A stretch of 64,000 nucleotides of DNA from Paenibacillus pabuli (GTDB lineage: Bacteria > Bacillota > Bacilli > Paenibacillales > Paenibacillaceae), in contig NZ_CP073714.1 of the NCBI RefSeq assembly GCF_023101145.1, positions 2,108,001 to 2,172,000 of the forward strand, read 5' to 3'. The translations under genes and the position numbers were made by a program. The notes under the pieces were generated by a model. That model was not told where the DNA came from and did not search any database. It worked only from the letters and a program-made list of their open reading frames with translations. Of the stretch, positions 1 to 8,124 are shown in pieces (the stretch's first letter is position 1; each line of letters starts with the position of its first letter).

Positions 1-990
1 TACACGTCCAATGCGGGTATGCCGAAACTGAGGGAAGCCATTAGCGAGTATTTGGATACTCAATTTGATACCAAGTATGATCCAAAGAACGAAATCATCG
101 TTACCGTTGGTGGCAGTGAAGCCATTGATTTGGCATTACGTGCATTAATCGTACCCGGAGACGAGATTCTGATTCCAGAACCTTCGTATGTGGCATATTC
201 TCCAATCGCTTCGATTGGTGGCGGTGTACCGGTTGGTGTAGAAACGTATGCGAAGGATCAGTTTAAACTGACTGCTGAAGCGTTGGAAGCGGGAATTACA
301 CCGAAGTCCAAGGTGCTTATCCTATGTTATCCGAGCAATCCGACAGGTGCCATCATGACCTATGAAGAATGGTTGCCTATTGCTGAAGTGATCAAAAAGC
401 ATGATCTGATCGTCATCGCGGATGAGATTTATGCTGAGCTGACCTATACGCAAAAACATGTTAGTTTCGCTTCGATTCCGGATATGAAGGAACGTACCAT
501 TTTGGTTAGTGGTTTTTCGAAAGCTTTTGCGATGACCGGCTGGCGAATCGGGTATATGTGTGGACATCCAGAACTGATTGCAGCCATGCTCAAAATTCAT
601 CAGTATACGGTGATGTGTGCTCCTGCCATGGGACAGGTGGCCGCGCTTGAGGCATTGACGAACGGTTTGGGTGAGAAGGATCGAATGGTTGAATCCTATA
701 ATCAGCGCAGACGCCTTATTGTGCAAGGGTTTAGGGATATTGGACTGGACTGTCATGAACCCCAGGGAGCATTTTATGCATTTCCTAGTATCCAGAAGAC
801 AGGGCTGAGTTCGGATCTTTTTGCCGAGCGTCTACTAACTGAAAATAAAGTGGCGGCTGTTCCGGGTAATGTGTTTGGTCCGCAAGGAGAAGGATTTCTT
901 CGTTGTTCCTATGCAACATCTGTGACCCAATTGAATGAAGCATTGGAACGAATCGGAAACTTTGTTTATAAACTGCAAAAAGAGGGTTAA
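1..990 (+). CDS. Class I/II PLP aminotransferase, YugH/AlaT-like (5' truncated)
   Basis: The reading frame is open from base 1, so the N-terminus lies outside the window; at least 329 codons are present. The fold-type I aminotransferase signature is clear: PSNPTG substrate loop, DEIYAEL with the cofactor-binding Asp, and GFSKAFAMTGWRIGY holding the PLP lysine (codon 520-522). The C-terminal GEGFLRCSYATS carries the carboxylate-binding Arg. The whole resembles the Bacillus YugH/AlaT and PatA aminotransferases, which transfer amino groups between amino acids and 2-oxo acids; the exact substrate cannot be read. No clear terminator follows before the next promoter. Confidence 0.9.
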   Translation, partial: YTSNAGMPKLREAISEYLDTQFDTKYDPKNEIIVTVGGSEAIDLALRALIVPGDEILIPEPSYVAYSPIASIGGGVPVGVETYAKDQFKLTAEALEAGITPKSKVLILCYPSNPTGAIMTYEEWLPIAEVIKKHDLIVIADEIYAELTYTQKHVSFASIPDMKERTILVSGFSKAFAMTGWRIGYMCGHPELIAAMLKIHQYTVMCAPAMGQVAALEALTNGLGEKDRMVESYNQRRRLIVQGFRDIGLDCHEPQGAFYAFPSIQKTGLSSDLFAERLLTENKVAAVPGNVFGPQGEGFLRCSYATSVTQLNEALERIGNFVYKLQKEG

Positions 991-1068
991 TAGGGATTAG
1001 AAGCTTCTGATCGACATAAACTTTCTTCAAACTAGAAAAAAATAACTTTCTTTTACAAAATATTGTGA

Positions 1069-1074
1069 TATAAT
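1069..1074 (+). promoter_or_regulatory. Candidate -10 box for the Spo0E-like gene
   Basis: A perfect TATAAT lies about 55 bases before the ribosome site of the Spo0E-like gene, in a very AT-rich spacer. No good -35 is found at 16-18 bp, so this may need an activator or be a chance match. Confidence 0.4.
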
Positions 1075-1134
1075 TTCAATTTGAAATATGTTTTTCTTGT
1101 ATTTGGAAACTAATTTTCCAAGGAGGGGTTGGCT

Positions 1135-1401
1135 TTGTTTTGTGTTGAATATGATTTACCGACTAATCGTGGGCATTATTTGGCAGAAGGCGATCATGGC
1201 GACCGATGGTCGGTGAAACCGGATCACGCATCTTTGCATAACGTTTCCTTGGAAGATGAGATCCATATGCTACGCCGCAAGATGGAACAGATATTCCTTG
1301 AAGAGAAATCATTCACATCCGATATTGTAATTGAAATTAGCAGTTTGCTAGATTTGAAGATTAATGAATACATGAAGGCTAATCCGATTAAAGGAAAATA
1401 A
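1135..1401 (+). CDS. Spo0E-like aspartyl-phosphate phosphatase
   Basis: This 88-residue protein ends in a helix-loop-helix with SLLDLKINEYM, which fits the Spo0E-family signature SxxLDxxIxxY. Family members remove the phosphate from Spo0A~P and so delay sporulation. At 88 residues it is in the usual size range. I chose TTG 1135, eight bases after AGGAGG (1121-1126); TTG 1129 would be only two bases away. It stands alone between the aminotransferase and a terminator at 1444. The N-terminal 45 residues are not recognisable. Confidence 0.75.
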   Translation: MFCVEYDLPTNRGHYLAEGDHGDRWSVKPDHASLHNVSLEDEIHMLRRKMEQIFLEEKSFTSDIVIEISSLLDLKINEYMKANPIKGK

Positions 1402-1443
1402 TTTTTCGTTGAATCGAAACGTTACGTTTATTGTGAATCAAAG

Positions 1444-1467
1444 AAGACCCTGAAGGGGTCTTTTTTT
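1444..1467 (+). terminator. Rho-independent terminator
   Basis: AAGACCC (1444-1450) pairs with GGGTCTT (1456-1462) and runs into seven T. It ends the Spo0E-like transcription unit. Confidence 0.85.
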
Positions 1468-1562
1468 GCGCTATGAACAGATTGCTTCGGATAAGCAGGG
1501 TTATTTTTTTGCGTGCAACAATTGTGATATATTGTACATAGGAGACTAAAGGGGGAACTGGA

Positions 1563-2114
1563 ATGAAGAGATTTTGGGGGCTTACCGCAATTATTTCTAT
1601 GATTTTTCTGCTTGCTGGCTGTGGCGGTAAGGACGGTTTTACAATTTTTATTATTGATAACCAAGGAAATCCATCCGTGATCTCGGAACAGTTGCAAGCT
1701 AATTTGCAGCAGAAGCTGGGCGAGGAACCCAAGGTGGAGGTAATCACCAGTGCAATGTATGATGTTCAGAAAATTATGGTAGAGTATGCAGCCGGTGGAC
1801 ATGATATTTTCATTTTGCCTGAGGCTGATATGAAGCAGTACGGAAGTAACGGCTCCAATATTCCGCTTGATGATACATTTGATCCGGAGAAGTATAAGCG
1901 CGGTGTTTTTGAAGGCGGGGTCCTAGTTGAAAAGGGTGAAGGAGATGACGGTTCAGATATCAAGACAGAATCACATCTCTATGGCATTCCACTGGAAGAC
2001 ATGCAAATGTTCAAAGATGTAGATTATGCTGCGCAAAATCTGTTTGCGACCATTCCAGTTTCAGCGTCCAATGTCGAAGAATCCAAGAAAGTGCTGAAGG
2101 CGCTGACAGAGTAA
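1563..2114 (+). CDS. Hypothetical secreted lipoprotein
   Basis: The 183-residue product starts with a short positive N-terminus and hydrophobic stretch ending in the lipobox LLAGC (Cys about residue 20), so it should be a lipid-anchored extracellular protein. The body has an alpha/beta look (TIFIIDNQGNP, EVITSAMYDVQKIMVEYAAGGHDIFILPE) faintly like a periplasmic binding-protein lobe, but it is too short for a full solute-binding protein and I do not recognise the family. Ribosome site AAAGGGGGAA precedes ATG 1563. It is followed after 37 bases by the CobU-like gene with no terminator between, so the two probably form one transcript. Confidence 0.75.
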   Translation: MKRFWGLTAIISMIFLLAGCGGKDGFTIFIIDNQGNPSVISEQLQANLQQKLGEEPKVEVITSAMYDVQKIMVEYAAGGHDIFILPEADMKQYGSNGSNIPLDDTFDPEKYKRGVFEGGVLVEKGEGDDGSDIKTESHLYGIPLEDMQMFKDVDYAAQNLFATIPVSASNVEESKKVLKALTE

Positions 2115-2151
2115 GTGCAATCTAGTATGGCTACTGAAGGAGGGGAGTGGA

Positions 2152-2688
2152 TTGCTAATTACGGTCACAGGCGGCCTGGGTAGTGGTAAAACCCGATTTG
2201 CGCTTGAATACGCAGCCCGGATTAGCCGAGAGGGCATCTATTTATCCACTGGAGATCATGATCCCGTGATTCCGGAATTGCCATCCGCTCATTATCGTGC
2301 CATCCAGGCTGGAAACGGCCAGCACCTGACGGAGGTGCTTCACCAGATTAATCGGGAATCCAATCTCTTCCTTGCAGATCAGCGAATCGTTATTGTGGAT
2401 AGTCTGACAGCATGGATGGCAGCAGGGTTCAGGGCAAATGATGATCTGAATCAGCAGCGTTCTGAAACGCAATTGTTGCTGGACGCTCTTCTTTCCTACC
2501 AGGGAAAGCTGCTGGTGATTACCAATGAAATGCACGGTTCTTTGTATCCTTCAGAGGAAGAACGAATTTTTGCGGCAAGAATGGCATCGGTTAACCGAGC
2601 GTTACAGGCGCATTCGGAACAGATGTATCTGTTGATATCTGGTTTGGCTGTTGATCTCAAAAATCGAGGGCTGCAATTCGAAGATTAG
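2152..2688 (+). CDS. CobU-like adenosylcobinamide kinase/guanylyltransferase (divergent)
   Basis: CobU phosphorylates adenosylcobinamide and transfers GMP to it in the nucleotide-loop branch of cobalamin synthesis. The 178-residue length, N-terminal P-loop GGLGSGKTR, central VIVDSLTAWM, VITNEMHGSLYP and the C-terminal GLAVDLKN all align with CobU motifs. It is divergent: the P-loop lacks the usual Arg, and the segment around the guanylylated His is hard to match, with only AHYRAIQAGNGQHL there. TTG start at 2152 follows AAGGAGGGGA. It may therefore be a CobU paralogue with altered function. A corrinoid adenosyltransferase lies 1 kb away, but no other cobalamin genes are near. Confidence 0.7.
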   Translation: MLITVTGGLGSGKTRFALEYAARISREGIYLSTGDHDPVIPELPSAHYRAIQAGNGQHLTEVLHQINRESNLFLADQRIVIVDSLTAWMAAGFRANDDLNQQRSETQLLLDALLSYQGKLLVITNEMHGSLYPSEEERIFAARMASVNRALQAHSEQMYLLISGLAVDLKNRGLQFED

Positions 2689-2722
2689 CATTTCATAACA
2701 TGAAACGATAGACAAGCCTCAA

Positions 2723-2760
2723 AAAGCCTCCGTCACCACAAATGCTGGTGCGGAGGCTTT
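2723..2760. terminator. Terminator between convergent genes
   Basis: A ten-base stem AAAGCCTCCG/CGGAGGCTTT with an inner CACCA/TGGTG extension. The flanking A run on the left provides a U-tract for the minus strand, so it mainly serves the DedA gene, and can also stop the plus-strand CobU-like transcript. Confidence 0.75.
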
Positions 2761-2793
2761 AAATTATGACAAAAGCTATGTGTGTACATTTCT

Positions 2794-3405
2794 TTATTTC
2801 CGAGTTTTATTTCGTCTGACCCACCAGATGATACAGCCCACAACAATAATCGCCAGAAGTACATATACGACCAGGGAGTACACGTCCATAAAGTGCAGGA
2901 TACTCTCCCATGACGCACCGAGAGCCGCACCAACTGAGACGAGAATAATATTCCAGGCCAGCGTTCCAATAGTGGTGAAGAGAATGAATAGACCAAATTT
3001 CATGTTGGACATGCCGGCAGGAATTGATATCAGGCTCCGAACAAGGGGAACCATGCGACAGAATAGTACGGTCCACATTCCATATTTGTCAAACCATGCA
3101 TCGACACGGTGGATATCTTCTTTTTTGATCCGCAGAATATGACCCCAACGTTCAACAATCTTCTCCAGCCGATTGACATCAATCAGCAGTCCGATCCCAT
3201 ACAAAATGACAGCACCAAGCACAGAACCAATGGTAGCCGCAATAATAACGCCAGGAAGGGTCAGGCTGGTGTAGGTGGTCATGAAGCCGCCAAATGGTAA
3301 TATGATTTCGGAGGGGATGGGGGGGAATACGTTTTCAAGAGCAATAATAAGTGCAATGCCTATGTATCCGTATTGTTCCATGAAATCGGTTATCCAGTTT
3401 TGCAT
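2794..3405 (-). CDS. DedA-family membrane protein
   Basis: A 203-residue integral membrane protein with the DedA hallmark FPPIPSEIILPFGGF near the N-terminus and a later RMVPLVRSLISIPAGMSNM segment; four to five hydrophobic helices follow. DedA proteins are membrane lipid/undecaprenyl-phosphate transporter-like proteins. The start at 3405 (MQNWITDF) is preceded on the minus strand by GTAGAGGAGA, whereas the longer in-frame start has no ribosome site. It is a single-gene unit ended by the shared terminator at 2723-2760. Confidence 0.9.
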   Translation of the reverse strand: MQNWITDFMEQYGYIGIALIIALENVFPPIPSEIILPFGGFMTTYTSLTLPGVIIAATIGSVLGAVILYGIGLLIDVNRLEKIVERWGHILRIKKEDIHRVDAWFDKYGMWTVLFCRMVPLVRSLISIPAGMSNMKFGLFILFTTIGTLAWNIILVSVGAALGASWESILHFMDVYSLVVYVLLAIIVVGCIIWWVRRNKTRK

Positions 3406-3630
3406 AATCGTCTCCTCTACTTTTGGTTTGCAAGGATTTGGCGTATACTCGGCAGAGTACACCAAATCATATATACGTGTGAAGGATCTCACTGGTTTCT
3501 GAAAATAATAGCATTCCCGTATTCATAGCAGGTCAAGTATACTGGTTAAGTTAAACTCTAGAAGGGCATGTTCTCTTAGTTAATCCAGTGTTCTACCATG
3601 TGAATGATACTACCAATAGGAGGGATTACA

Positions 3631-4212
3631 ATGGGCATATATACACGAACAGGTGACGAGGGGCAGACCTCTGTTATCGGTGGACGGGTCATCAAGGATG
3701 ATGATCGTGTCGAAGCTTACGGTACAATAGATGAGCTGAACTGTTTAGTTGGGCAGGCCATCAGTTTTATTGATCAAGCAAATGGGGATTTTGAAGATTT
3801 GCGTGAACATTTGCTCGAAATTCAGCAAGAATTGTTTGATTGCGGGTCCGATCTGGCGTTTGTAAAAATCAGCGAAACCAAATATAAAGTACGGGATGAA
3901 ATGGTCACCCGCCTTGAGCAGTGGATTGATCAGTATGATGCGGAAAATCCGAAAGTGGAACGATTTATTTTACCTGGGGGTAGTTTACTCTCTTCCACAT
4001 TGCATGTCTGCCGTACAGTATGCCGCCGTGCTGAACGTCGCGCTGTAACCCTTGGACAGCATACGGATATTAACCCTTCCGTGAGACGTTATTTGAACCG
4101 TTTGTCTGATTATTTCTTCGTTGTTGCACGGACTGCCAATGCAAGACAACAGGTTGCTGACATTGAGTATGTGCGGAGCAAAAAAGTATTCCGCCGCAAA
4201 GACAAAGAATGA
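3631..4212 (+). CDS. PduO-type cob(I)alamin adenosyltransferase
   Basis: This enzyme moves the adenosyl group of ATP onto cob(I)alamin or cobinamide, forming the Co-C bond of coenzyme B12. The 193-residue protein has the PduO N-terminal ATP motif YTRTGDEGQTSVIGG, the conserved YGTIDELN, and the C-terminal RRAERRAV and NRLSDYFFV segments. ATG 3631 follows AGGAGGGA with normal spacing; the earlier start at 3604 lacks one. Its stop overlaps the next gene in ATGA, implying translational coupling with the pseudouridine synthase, although the two functions are unrelated. Confidence 0.92.
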   Translation: MGIYTRTGDEGQTSVIGGRVIKDDDRVEAYGTIDELNCLVGQAISFIDQANGDFEDLREHLLEIQQELFDCGSDLAFVKISETKYKVRDEMVTRLEQWIDQYDAENPKVERFILPGGSLLSSTLHVCRTVCRRAERRAVTLGQHTDINPSVRRYLNRLSDYFFVVARTANARQQVADIEYVRSKKVFRRKDKE

Positions 4213-5192
4213 GCGGTTATTACTCACCACTTACTTACACGGTTCCCGTACATGAAGATGGCTGGCTGCTGAAGACCGTGCTTCAGCGGCGTCTACAGGT
4301 TTCGCGCAAGCTCCTGTCGAGACTCAAACTCACAGAGCAGGGAATTATGTTGAATGGCGAACGGGTATACATCAGCGTCAAAGTAAGCGCAGGAGACGTC
4401 CTGGAAGTCCGGATGGAACAGGAAGAGTCGGATGATATTTTACCTGAACCGATTCCTTTTACAATTCTGTATGAAGACGAGCACTTACTTATCGTGAACA
4501 AGGATGCTGGGGTCATCGTACATCCAACACATGGGCATTACACAGGTACATTGGCAAATGGAGTTGTCCATTATTGGAAATCTAAAGGCGAGCGTTTTCG
4601 CTTTAGACCGATTCATCGACTGGATCAGGAAACATCAGGTGTGCTGGCGATCGCGAAAAATCCATATGTGCACCAGCATGTATCGGAACAGATGATTGCA
4701 GGAACGGTGGATAAAAAATATATTGCCTTTGTGCACGGTAGTCCTGCTCAAGATGACGGAGCCATCGATGGCCCGATTGATCGTGATCCCGAGGAACCGC
4801 ATCGGCGAATCGTTACACCTGACGGGTATGCGGCAAGAACGTTATACACGACAGTCGCAAGGTGGGCGGGTGGCAGCGCCAGTGCAGTGAACCTGAAGCT
4901 GGAGAGCGGCAGAACCCATCAAATACGGGTACATATGACATCCATCGGCTGCCCGTTAATTGGGGATCGGATGTACAAGACCCTTCCTGTGCAGGAGATC
5001 GATGAGCAGACCCTGGTTGTTCGGGAAGAACGAGACACTTGGATTGCCCGTCAGGCATTGCATGCATGTGAGCTGGCGTTTGACCATCCCATGTTGCAAA
5101 AGCGAATGACATTCCAGGCACCTTTACCCGCAGATATGGCTGCCCTGGAGGCGCGTTTGGATGCTGAGGCATTTCCTAGAGAAGTGTTTTAA
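4209..5192 (+). CDS. RluA-family pseudouridine synthase
   Basis: This enzyme isomerises uridine to pseudouridine in rRNA or tRNA. The 327-residue protein has an N-terminal S4-like part (about 1-75, with LSRLKLTEQGIMLNGERV) and an RluA catalytic domain containing HRLDQETSGV with the catalytic Asp, then LESGRTHQIRVHM and the GDRMY motif. The class is that of Bacillus YlyB/YhcT. It overlaps the adenosyltransferase by four bases. Target position cannot be predicted. Confidence 0.93.
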   Translation: MSGYYSPLTYTVPVHEDGWLLKTVLQRRLQVSRKLLSRLKLTEQGIMLNGERVYISVKVSAGDVLEVRMEQEESDDILPEPIPFTILYEDEHLLIVNKDAGVIVHPTHGHYTGTLANGVVHYWKSKGERFRFRPIHRLDQETSGVLAIAKNPYVHQHVSEQMIAGTVDKKYIAFVHGSPAQDDGAIDGPIDRDPEEPHRRIVTPDGYAARTLYTTVARWAGGSASAVNLKLESGRTHQIRVHMTSIGCPLIGDRMYKTLPVQEIDEQTLVVREERDTWIARQALHACELAFDHPMLQKRMTFQAPLPADMAALEARLDAEAFPREVF

Positions 5193-5360
5193 AATGCTGT
5201 GAATTGGCCTGTAATTTGCGCTGGTGCAGAATTTCAATGCACGGTGCCCTGCTGTCTATCAATGGTTAGTTAGCTTAACCCGTGTGAGGGATGCAAGCTG
5301 CACCCGAACAAAATGCCGAAGGCTAAGGTTGAATTTTTTAAGGTTGTAAAATTTTATGTT

Positions 5361-5394
5361 TTAGGCTTTTGATCCTAAAGCCTAATGGATATTT
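5361..5394 (+). terminator. Possible weak terminator hairpin
   Basis: Nine-base perfect stem with a seven-base loop, followed after four bases by a short T-rich tract (ATTTTTC). It could end the pseudouridine synthase transcript, but the T run is short and offset. Confidence 0.4.
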
Positions 5395-5486
5395 TTCATT
5401 CGAGAAGAGGTTTAAAATTACATTGCGATGGTATCGGTTTGGAGCGACTTTTGGATTTGCGAAGCAAACCAAGGGAAGCGAGAAAT

Positions 5487-5530
5487 CGAAACCGGAGCAC
5501 CCGAAACCGGAGCACCCGAAACCGGAGCAC
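5487..5530 (+). repeat. Three tandem 15-bp repeats
   Basis: The unit CCGAAACCGGAGCAC is exact at 5501-5515 and 5516-5530, and 14 of 15 bases are present at 5487-5500. It ends just before the ribosome site GTAGGAGG of the YusI-like gene. Being a multiple of three, it reads as repeated Pro-Glu-Thr-Gly-Ala in the frame of that gene. Confidence 0.95.
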
Positions 5531-5550
5531 ACGTAGGAGGACTAGTAACG

Positions 5551-5916
5551 ATGAGCAATCTGAAAATATATCAATATGCCAAATGCGGCACGTGCCGCAA
5601 AGCGGTAAAATGGCTGGAAGCTCAGGGGCATGAGCTGGAATTAATCCCGATTTTCGAAACACCACCATCCGAAGCAGAATTAACGGAGTTGATTCAGAAG
5701 AGCGGACTTGAAGTGAAGAAGTTTTTCAATACGAGTGGGGAAGTATACAAGGAACAGCAATTGAAGGACAAGCTGCCAGGGCTGTCCACAGAAGAGCAGA
5801 TCCGTTTGCTGGCTTCCAATGGTCGTCTGATTAAACGTCCAATCGTTACGGATGGTCATAAAGTGACCGTAGGATTCAAAGAAGAGACATATGAGCAGGA
5901 ATGGAGCAACGCTTAA
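5551..5916 (+). CDS. yusI: Spx/ArsC-family protein, YusI-like
   Basis: A 121-residue thioredoxin-fold protein of the ArsC/Spx group. It has a CxxC at residues 12-15 (KCGTCRKA), the KKFFNTSG segment, the LLASNGRLIKRP motif and the C-terminal VTVGFKEE, all as in Bacillus YusI. Family members are arsenate reductases or redox-sensing RNA-polymerase binding proteins; the CxxC pair favours a thiol-redox role. ATG 5551 follows GTAGGAGG at a good distance. An in-frame upstream extension through tandem repeats is possible but less likely. A terminator follows at 5961. Confidence 0.88.
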   Translation: MSNLKIYQYAKCGTCRKAVKWLEAQGHELELIPIFETPPSEAELTELIQKSGLEVKKFFNTSGEVYKEQQLKDKLPGLSTEEQIRLLASNGRLIKRPIVTDGHKVTVGFKEETYEQEWSNA

Positions 5917-5960
5917 TTTATAGATGAATAATTTCATTGATTGTTAAATGAACCAAGGTG

Positions 5961-5997
5961 AAAAAGGCTCTGAATGTTCAAAATTCAGGGCTTTTTT
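5961..5997 (+). terminator. Rho-independent terminator
   Basis: CTGAAT (5970-5975) pairs with ATTCAG (5983-5988), continued by wobble pairs GGCT/GGCT and an A/T base, then a T run. It ends the YusI-like gene. Confidence 0.75.
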
Positions 5998-6022
5998 GGT
6001 TGCTCGATCCTTGGCGGAACTA

Positions 6023-6031
6023 TGCTATAAT
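6023..6031 (+). promoter_or_regulatory. Extended -10 promoter for the exonuclease gene
   Basis: TGCTATAAT is a perfect extended -10 element (TG-n-TATAAT) directly behind the preceding terminator and about 60 bases before the GTG start. No strong -35 is present, which is typical for extended -10 promoters. Confidence 0.55.
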
Positions 6032-6089
6032 GATAGAATTAGTTCGATATTTTATTTGCTATATACAGGACAGGAGAGAACAAATTCAA

Positions 6090-6983
6090 GTGAATCAACG
6101 TAATGAACCTACTTTGTTGCTGGTAGATGGTATGGCGGTGTTGTTCCGTGCATTCTATGCAACATCTGCAAGCGGATATATCAGACGTACAAAGGCAGGC
6201 GTGCCAACCAACGCAGTATACGGATTTATCCGTTATTTCTGGGATGCGGTTCAGACCTTTGGGCCAAGTCATGTCGTATGCTGTTGGGATATGGGGGGCA
6301 AGACGTTTCGCGGTGAAGAGTATGCAGCATATAAGGGAAACCGTCCGGAAGCCCCGGATGATCTGATTCCTCAGTTTGCTCTGATTCGCGAAGTGATGGA
6401 TAGTTTGGGCATTCCGAATATTGGTGCTCAAGGATATGAAGCGGATGATTGCATCGGTACACTTGCCAAGTACTATACCGAGCAGACGGATATGAACGTG
6501 ATGGTACTTACGGGTGACCACGATATGCTGCAGCTGATTGATGACCGCACAAGCATTATTATTATGAAAAAAGGTCATGGCAATTATATGGTGTATACAC
6601 CTGAATCCCTAATGTCAGAGAAACAACTGACACCTCGTCAAGTCATTGACATGAAAGGTCTAATGGGTGATGCCAGTGACAATTATCCTGGGGTAAGGGG
6701 CATTGGAGAGAAGACGGCCTTGAAGCTTGTGCAGGAGTTTGGCTCCATTGAAGGTATTTTGAATAATATGGATAAGCTTACTCCATCGGTACGTAACAAA
6801 ATTGAGAATGATCTCGACATGCTTCATCTGTCTCGTAAACTGGCAGAGATTCACTGTGCAGTTCCGGTAGCTTGTGCACTGGATGTATGTGAATTGCGTC
6901 TTGACCCGGATGTGGTGATGGACAAGTTCGAACAACTTGAGATGAAGAGCCTGGGCTCTTGGATGGGAGTGGCAATAGGGTGA
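6090..6983 (+). CDS. ypcP: 5'-3' exonuclease / flap endonuclease, YpcP-like
   Basis: This 297-residue protein matches the stand-alone 5'-nuclease related to the N-terminal domain of DNA polymerase I; it removes RNA primers and flaps. Visible motifs are LLLVDGMAVLFRAFYA, the acidic metal ligands in GYEADDCIGT and LTGDHDMLQL, and the helix-hairpin-helix GLMGDASDNYPGVRGIGEKTA. The length equals that of Bacillus YpcP. GTG 6090 follows AGGAG at 6072; earlier in-frame codons run through the terminator and promoter so are not used. It overlaps the next gene in GTGA. Confidence 0.92.
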   Translation: MNQRNEPTLLLVDGMAVLFRAFYATSASGYIRRTKAGVPTNAVYGFIRYFWDAVQTFGPSHVVCCWDMGGKTFRGEEYAAYKGNRPEAPDDLIPQFALIREVMDSLGIPNIGAQGYEADDCIGTLAKYYTEQTDMNVMVLTGDHDMLQLIDDRTSIIIMKKGHGNYMVYTPESLMSEKQLTPRQVIDMKGLMGDASDNYPGVRGIGEKTALKLVQEFGSIEGILNNMDKLTPSVRNKIENDLDMLHLSRKLAEIHCAVPVACALDVCELRLDPDVVMDKFEQLEMKSLGSWMGVAIG

Positions 6984-8095
6984 GCAGCATGCAGACAAAA
7001 CGGACGGGCAAAAAGTGGTGGACAGGGGCTATGGCCCTCGTCCTTGCTTTGCCTGTAATCCTTTCAGGATCGGTGAGTGCTCCAAAGACTGCCGATGCCA
7101 AAGCGGCAATTAGCACCAAAGTACAGAAAGTAAAAGCAGCAGGACGCAGTTTTACCGTGCAGACGGTTAGTATTCCCAAAGGTACACCAGTTACTGTAGG
7201 ACTGGCGAAGAAGCAGGTTGGTCAGACCGCAACATTACCTTCGATTGTCAAAGCTTATGGCGCGCAAGCGGCCATTAACGGAGCATTTTTTGAAGCTTAT
7301 AACGGAGCCCCAGATCCATATGGTATGTTAATAGCAAACGGCAAGGTTATACATATTGGAAGGTACGGAACAACGATTGGATTTAAGGAAGATGGCTCAG
7401 CCATGATGGATTCACTTCAAGTGAATCTGACGGGTAAAGTAACCGATCCAGAGGGAAAATCACGCAGTTGGTATGCGACCTTTATCAATCGAACACCCTC
7501 CGCGAATGCGAGTATTACGATGTTATACACGCCAGAGCGGGGATCCACAGTTGGATTCAAAGGAGGTACAGCCGTTGTGATGGAGAAAGGGATTGTCACC
7601 AAGAAAGTACCGAATACCAATGTAGCCATTCCGAAGAATGGCTCGGTGCTGGTCTTCATGGGCAATCAGAAATCTTCGTCGGACCGCTTCACCGTTGGAT
7701 CAACTGTAGAGATGAATTATAAATACACCAATGCAGCAGGCAAGGAGATTCCTTGGCAAGATGTAGTCACCGCTGTGGGTGCGGGTCCACGTCTGGTGAA
7801 AGACGGCAAAGTTGCCGTAAATCCAGTGAGTGAGGGCTTCAAGGATACCAAAATTCTCAATGCCTCCGGCGCAAGAAGCGGGATTGCCATTATGGCTGAC
7901 GGTTCGGTTATGTTGGCTACCGTGCCAGGAGCGACGATTAAGGAATGGGCTGCTGTCATGCAGAAGCTCGGTGCCAAGCAGGCAATGAACCTGGATGGTG
8001 GTGCATCTTCTGGTATGTATGCTGGCGGCAAAATGCTTACTTCCCCAGGCCGCTTGTTAAGTAATACACTTGTTTTTGGTGGCTCTGTTCGTTAA
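6980..8095 (+). CDS. Secreted phosphodiester glycosidase (NAGPA/DUF2233 family)
   Basis: This 371-residue protein begins with a Sec signal peptide (positive start, hydrophobic ALVLALPVILSGSVSA). The mature part has the NAGPA-family features AAINGAFFEAYNG, GPRLVKDGKV, ARSGIAIM and AMNLDGGASSGMY. Family enzymes cleave sugar phosphodiesters such as N-acetylglucosamine-1-phosphodiester or cell-wall polymer linkages. GTG 6980 overlaps the stop of the exonuclease gene (GTGA) and follows GGGAGTGG. It is coupled in translation to an unrelated nuclease. A second family member occurs at 55016. Confidence 0.85.
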   Translation: MSSMQTKRTGKKWWTGAMALVLALPVILSGSVSAPKTADAKAAISTKVQKVKAAGRSFTVQTVSIPKGTPVTVGLAKKQVGQTATLPSIVKAYGAQAAINGAFFEAYNGAPDPYGMLIANGKVIHIGRYGTTIGFKEDGSAMMDSLQVNLTGKVTDPEGKSRSWYATFINRTPSANASITMLYTPERGSTVGFKGGTAVVMEKGIVTKKVPNTNVAIPKNGSVLVFMGNQKSSSDRFTVGSTVEMNYKYTNAAGKEIPWQDVVTAVGAGPRLVKDGKVAVNPVSEGFKDTKILNASGARSGIAIMADGSVMLATVPGATIKEWAAVMQKLGAKQAMNLDGGASSGMYAGGKMLTSPGRLLSNTLVFGGSVR

Positions 8096-8124
8096 AAGAA
8101 AGCTAATATGGGAGGTAGGATCAG

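Larger units (their letters stand above)
5193..5550 (+). other. Gene-free stretch before the YusI-like gene
   Basis: About 358 bases hold no convincing gene. They contain a 9-bp hairpin (TTAGGCTTT 5361-5369 with AAAGCCTAA 5377-5385) and three copies of a 15-bp tandem repeat at 5487-5530. The reading frame of the downstream gene stays open back to GTG 5428 through the repeats. Confidence 0.6.

Noticed and set aside
5487..5530. CRISPR-like repeats
   Set aside because: Units are 15 bp, directly abutting, with no spacers and no cas genes near.
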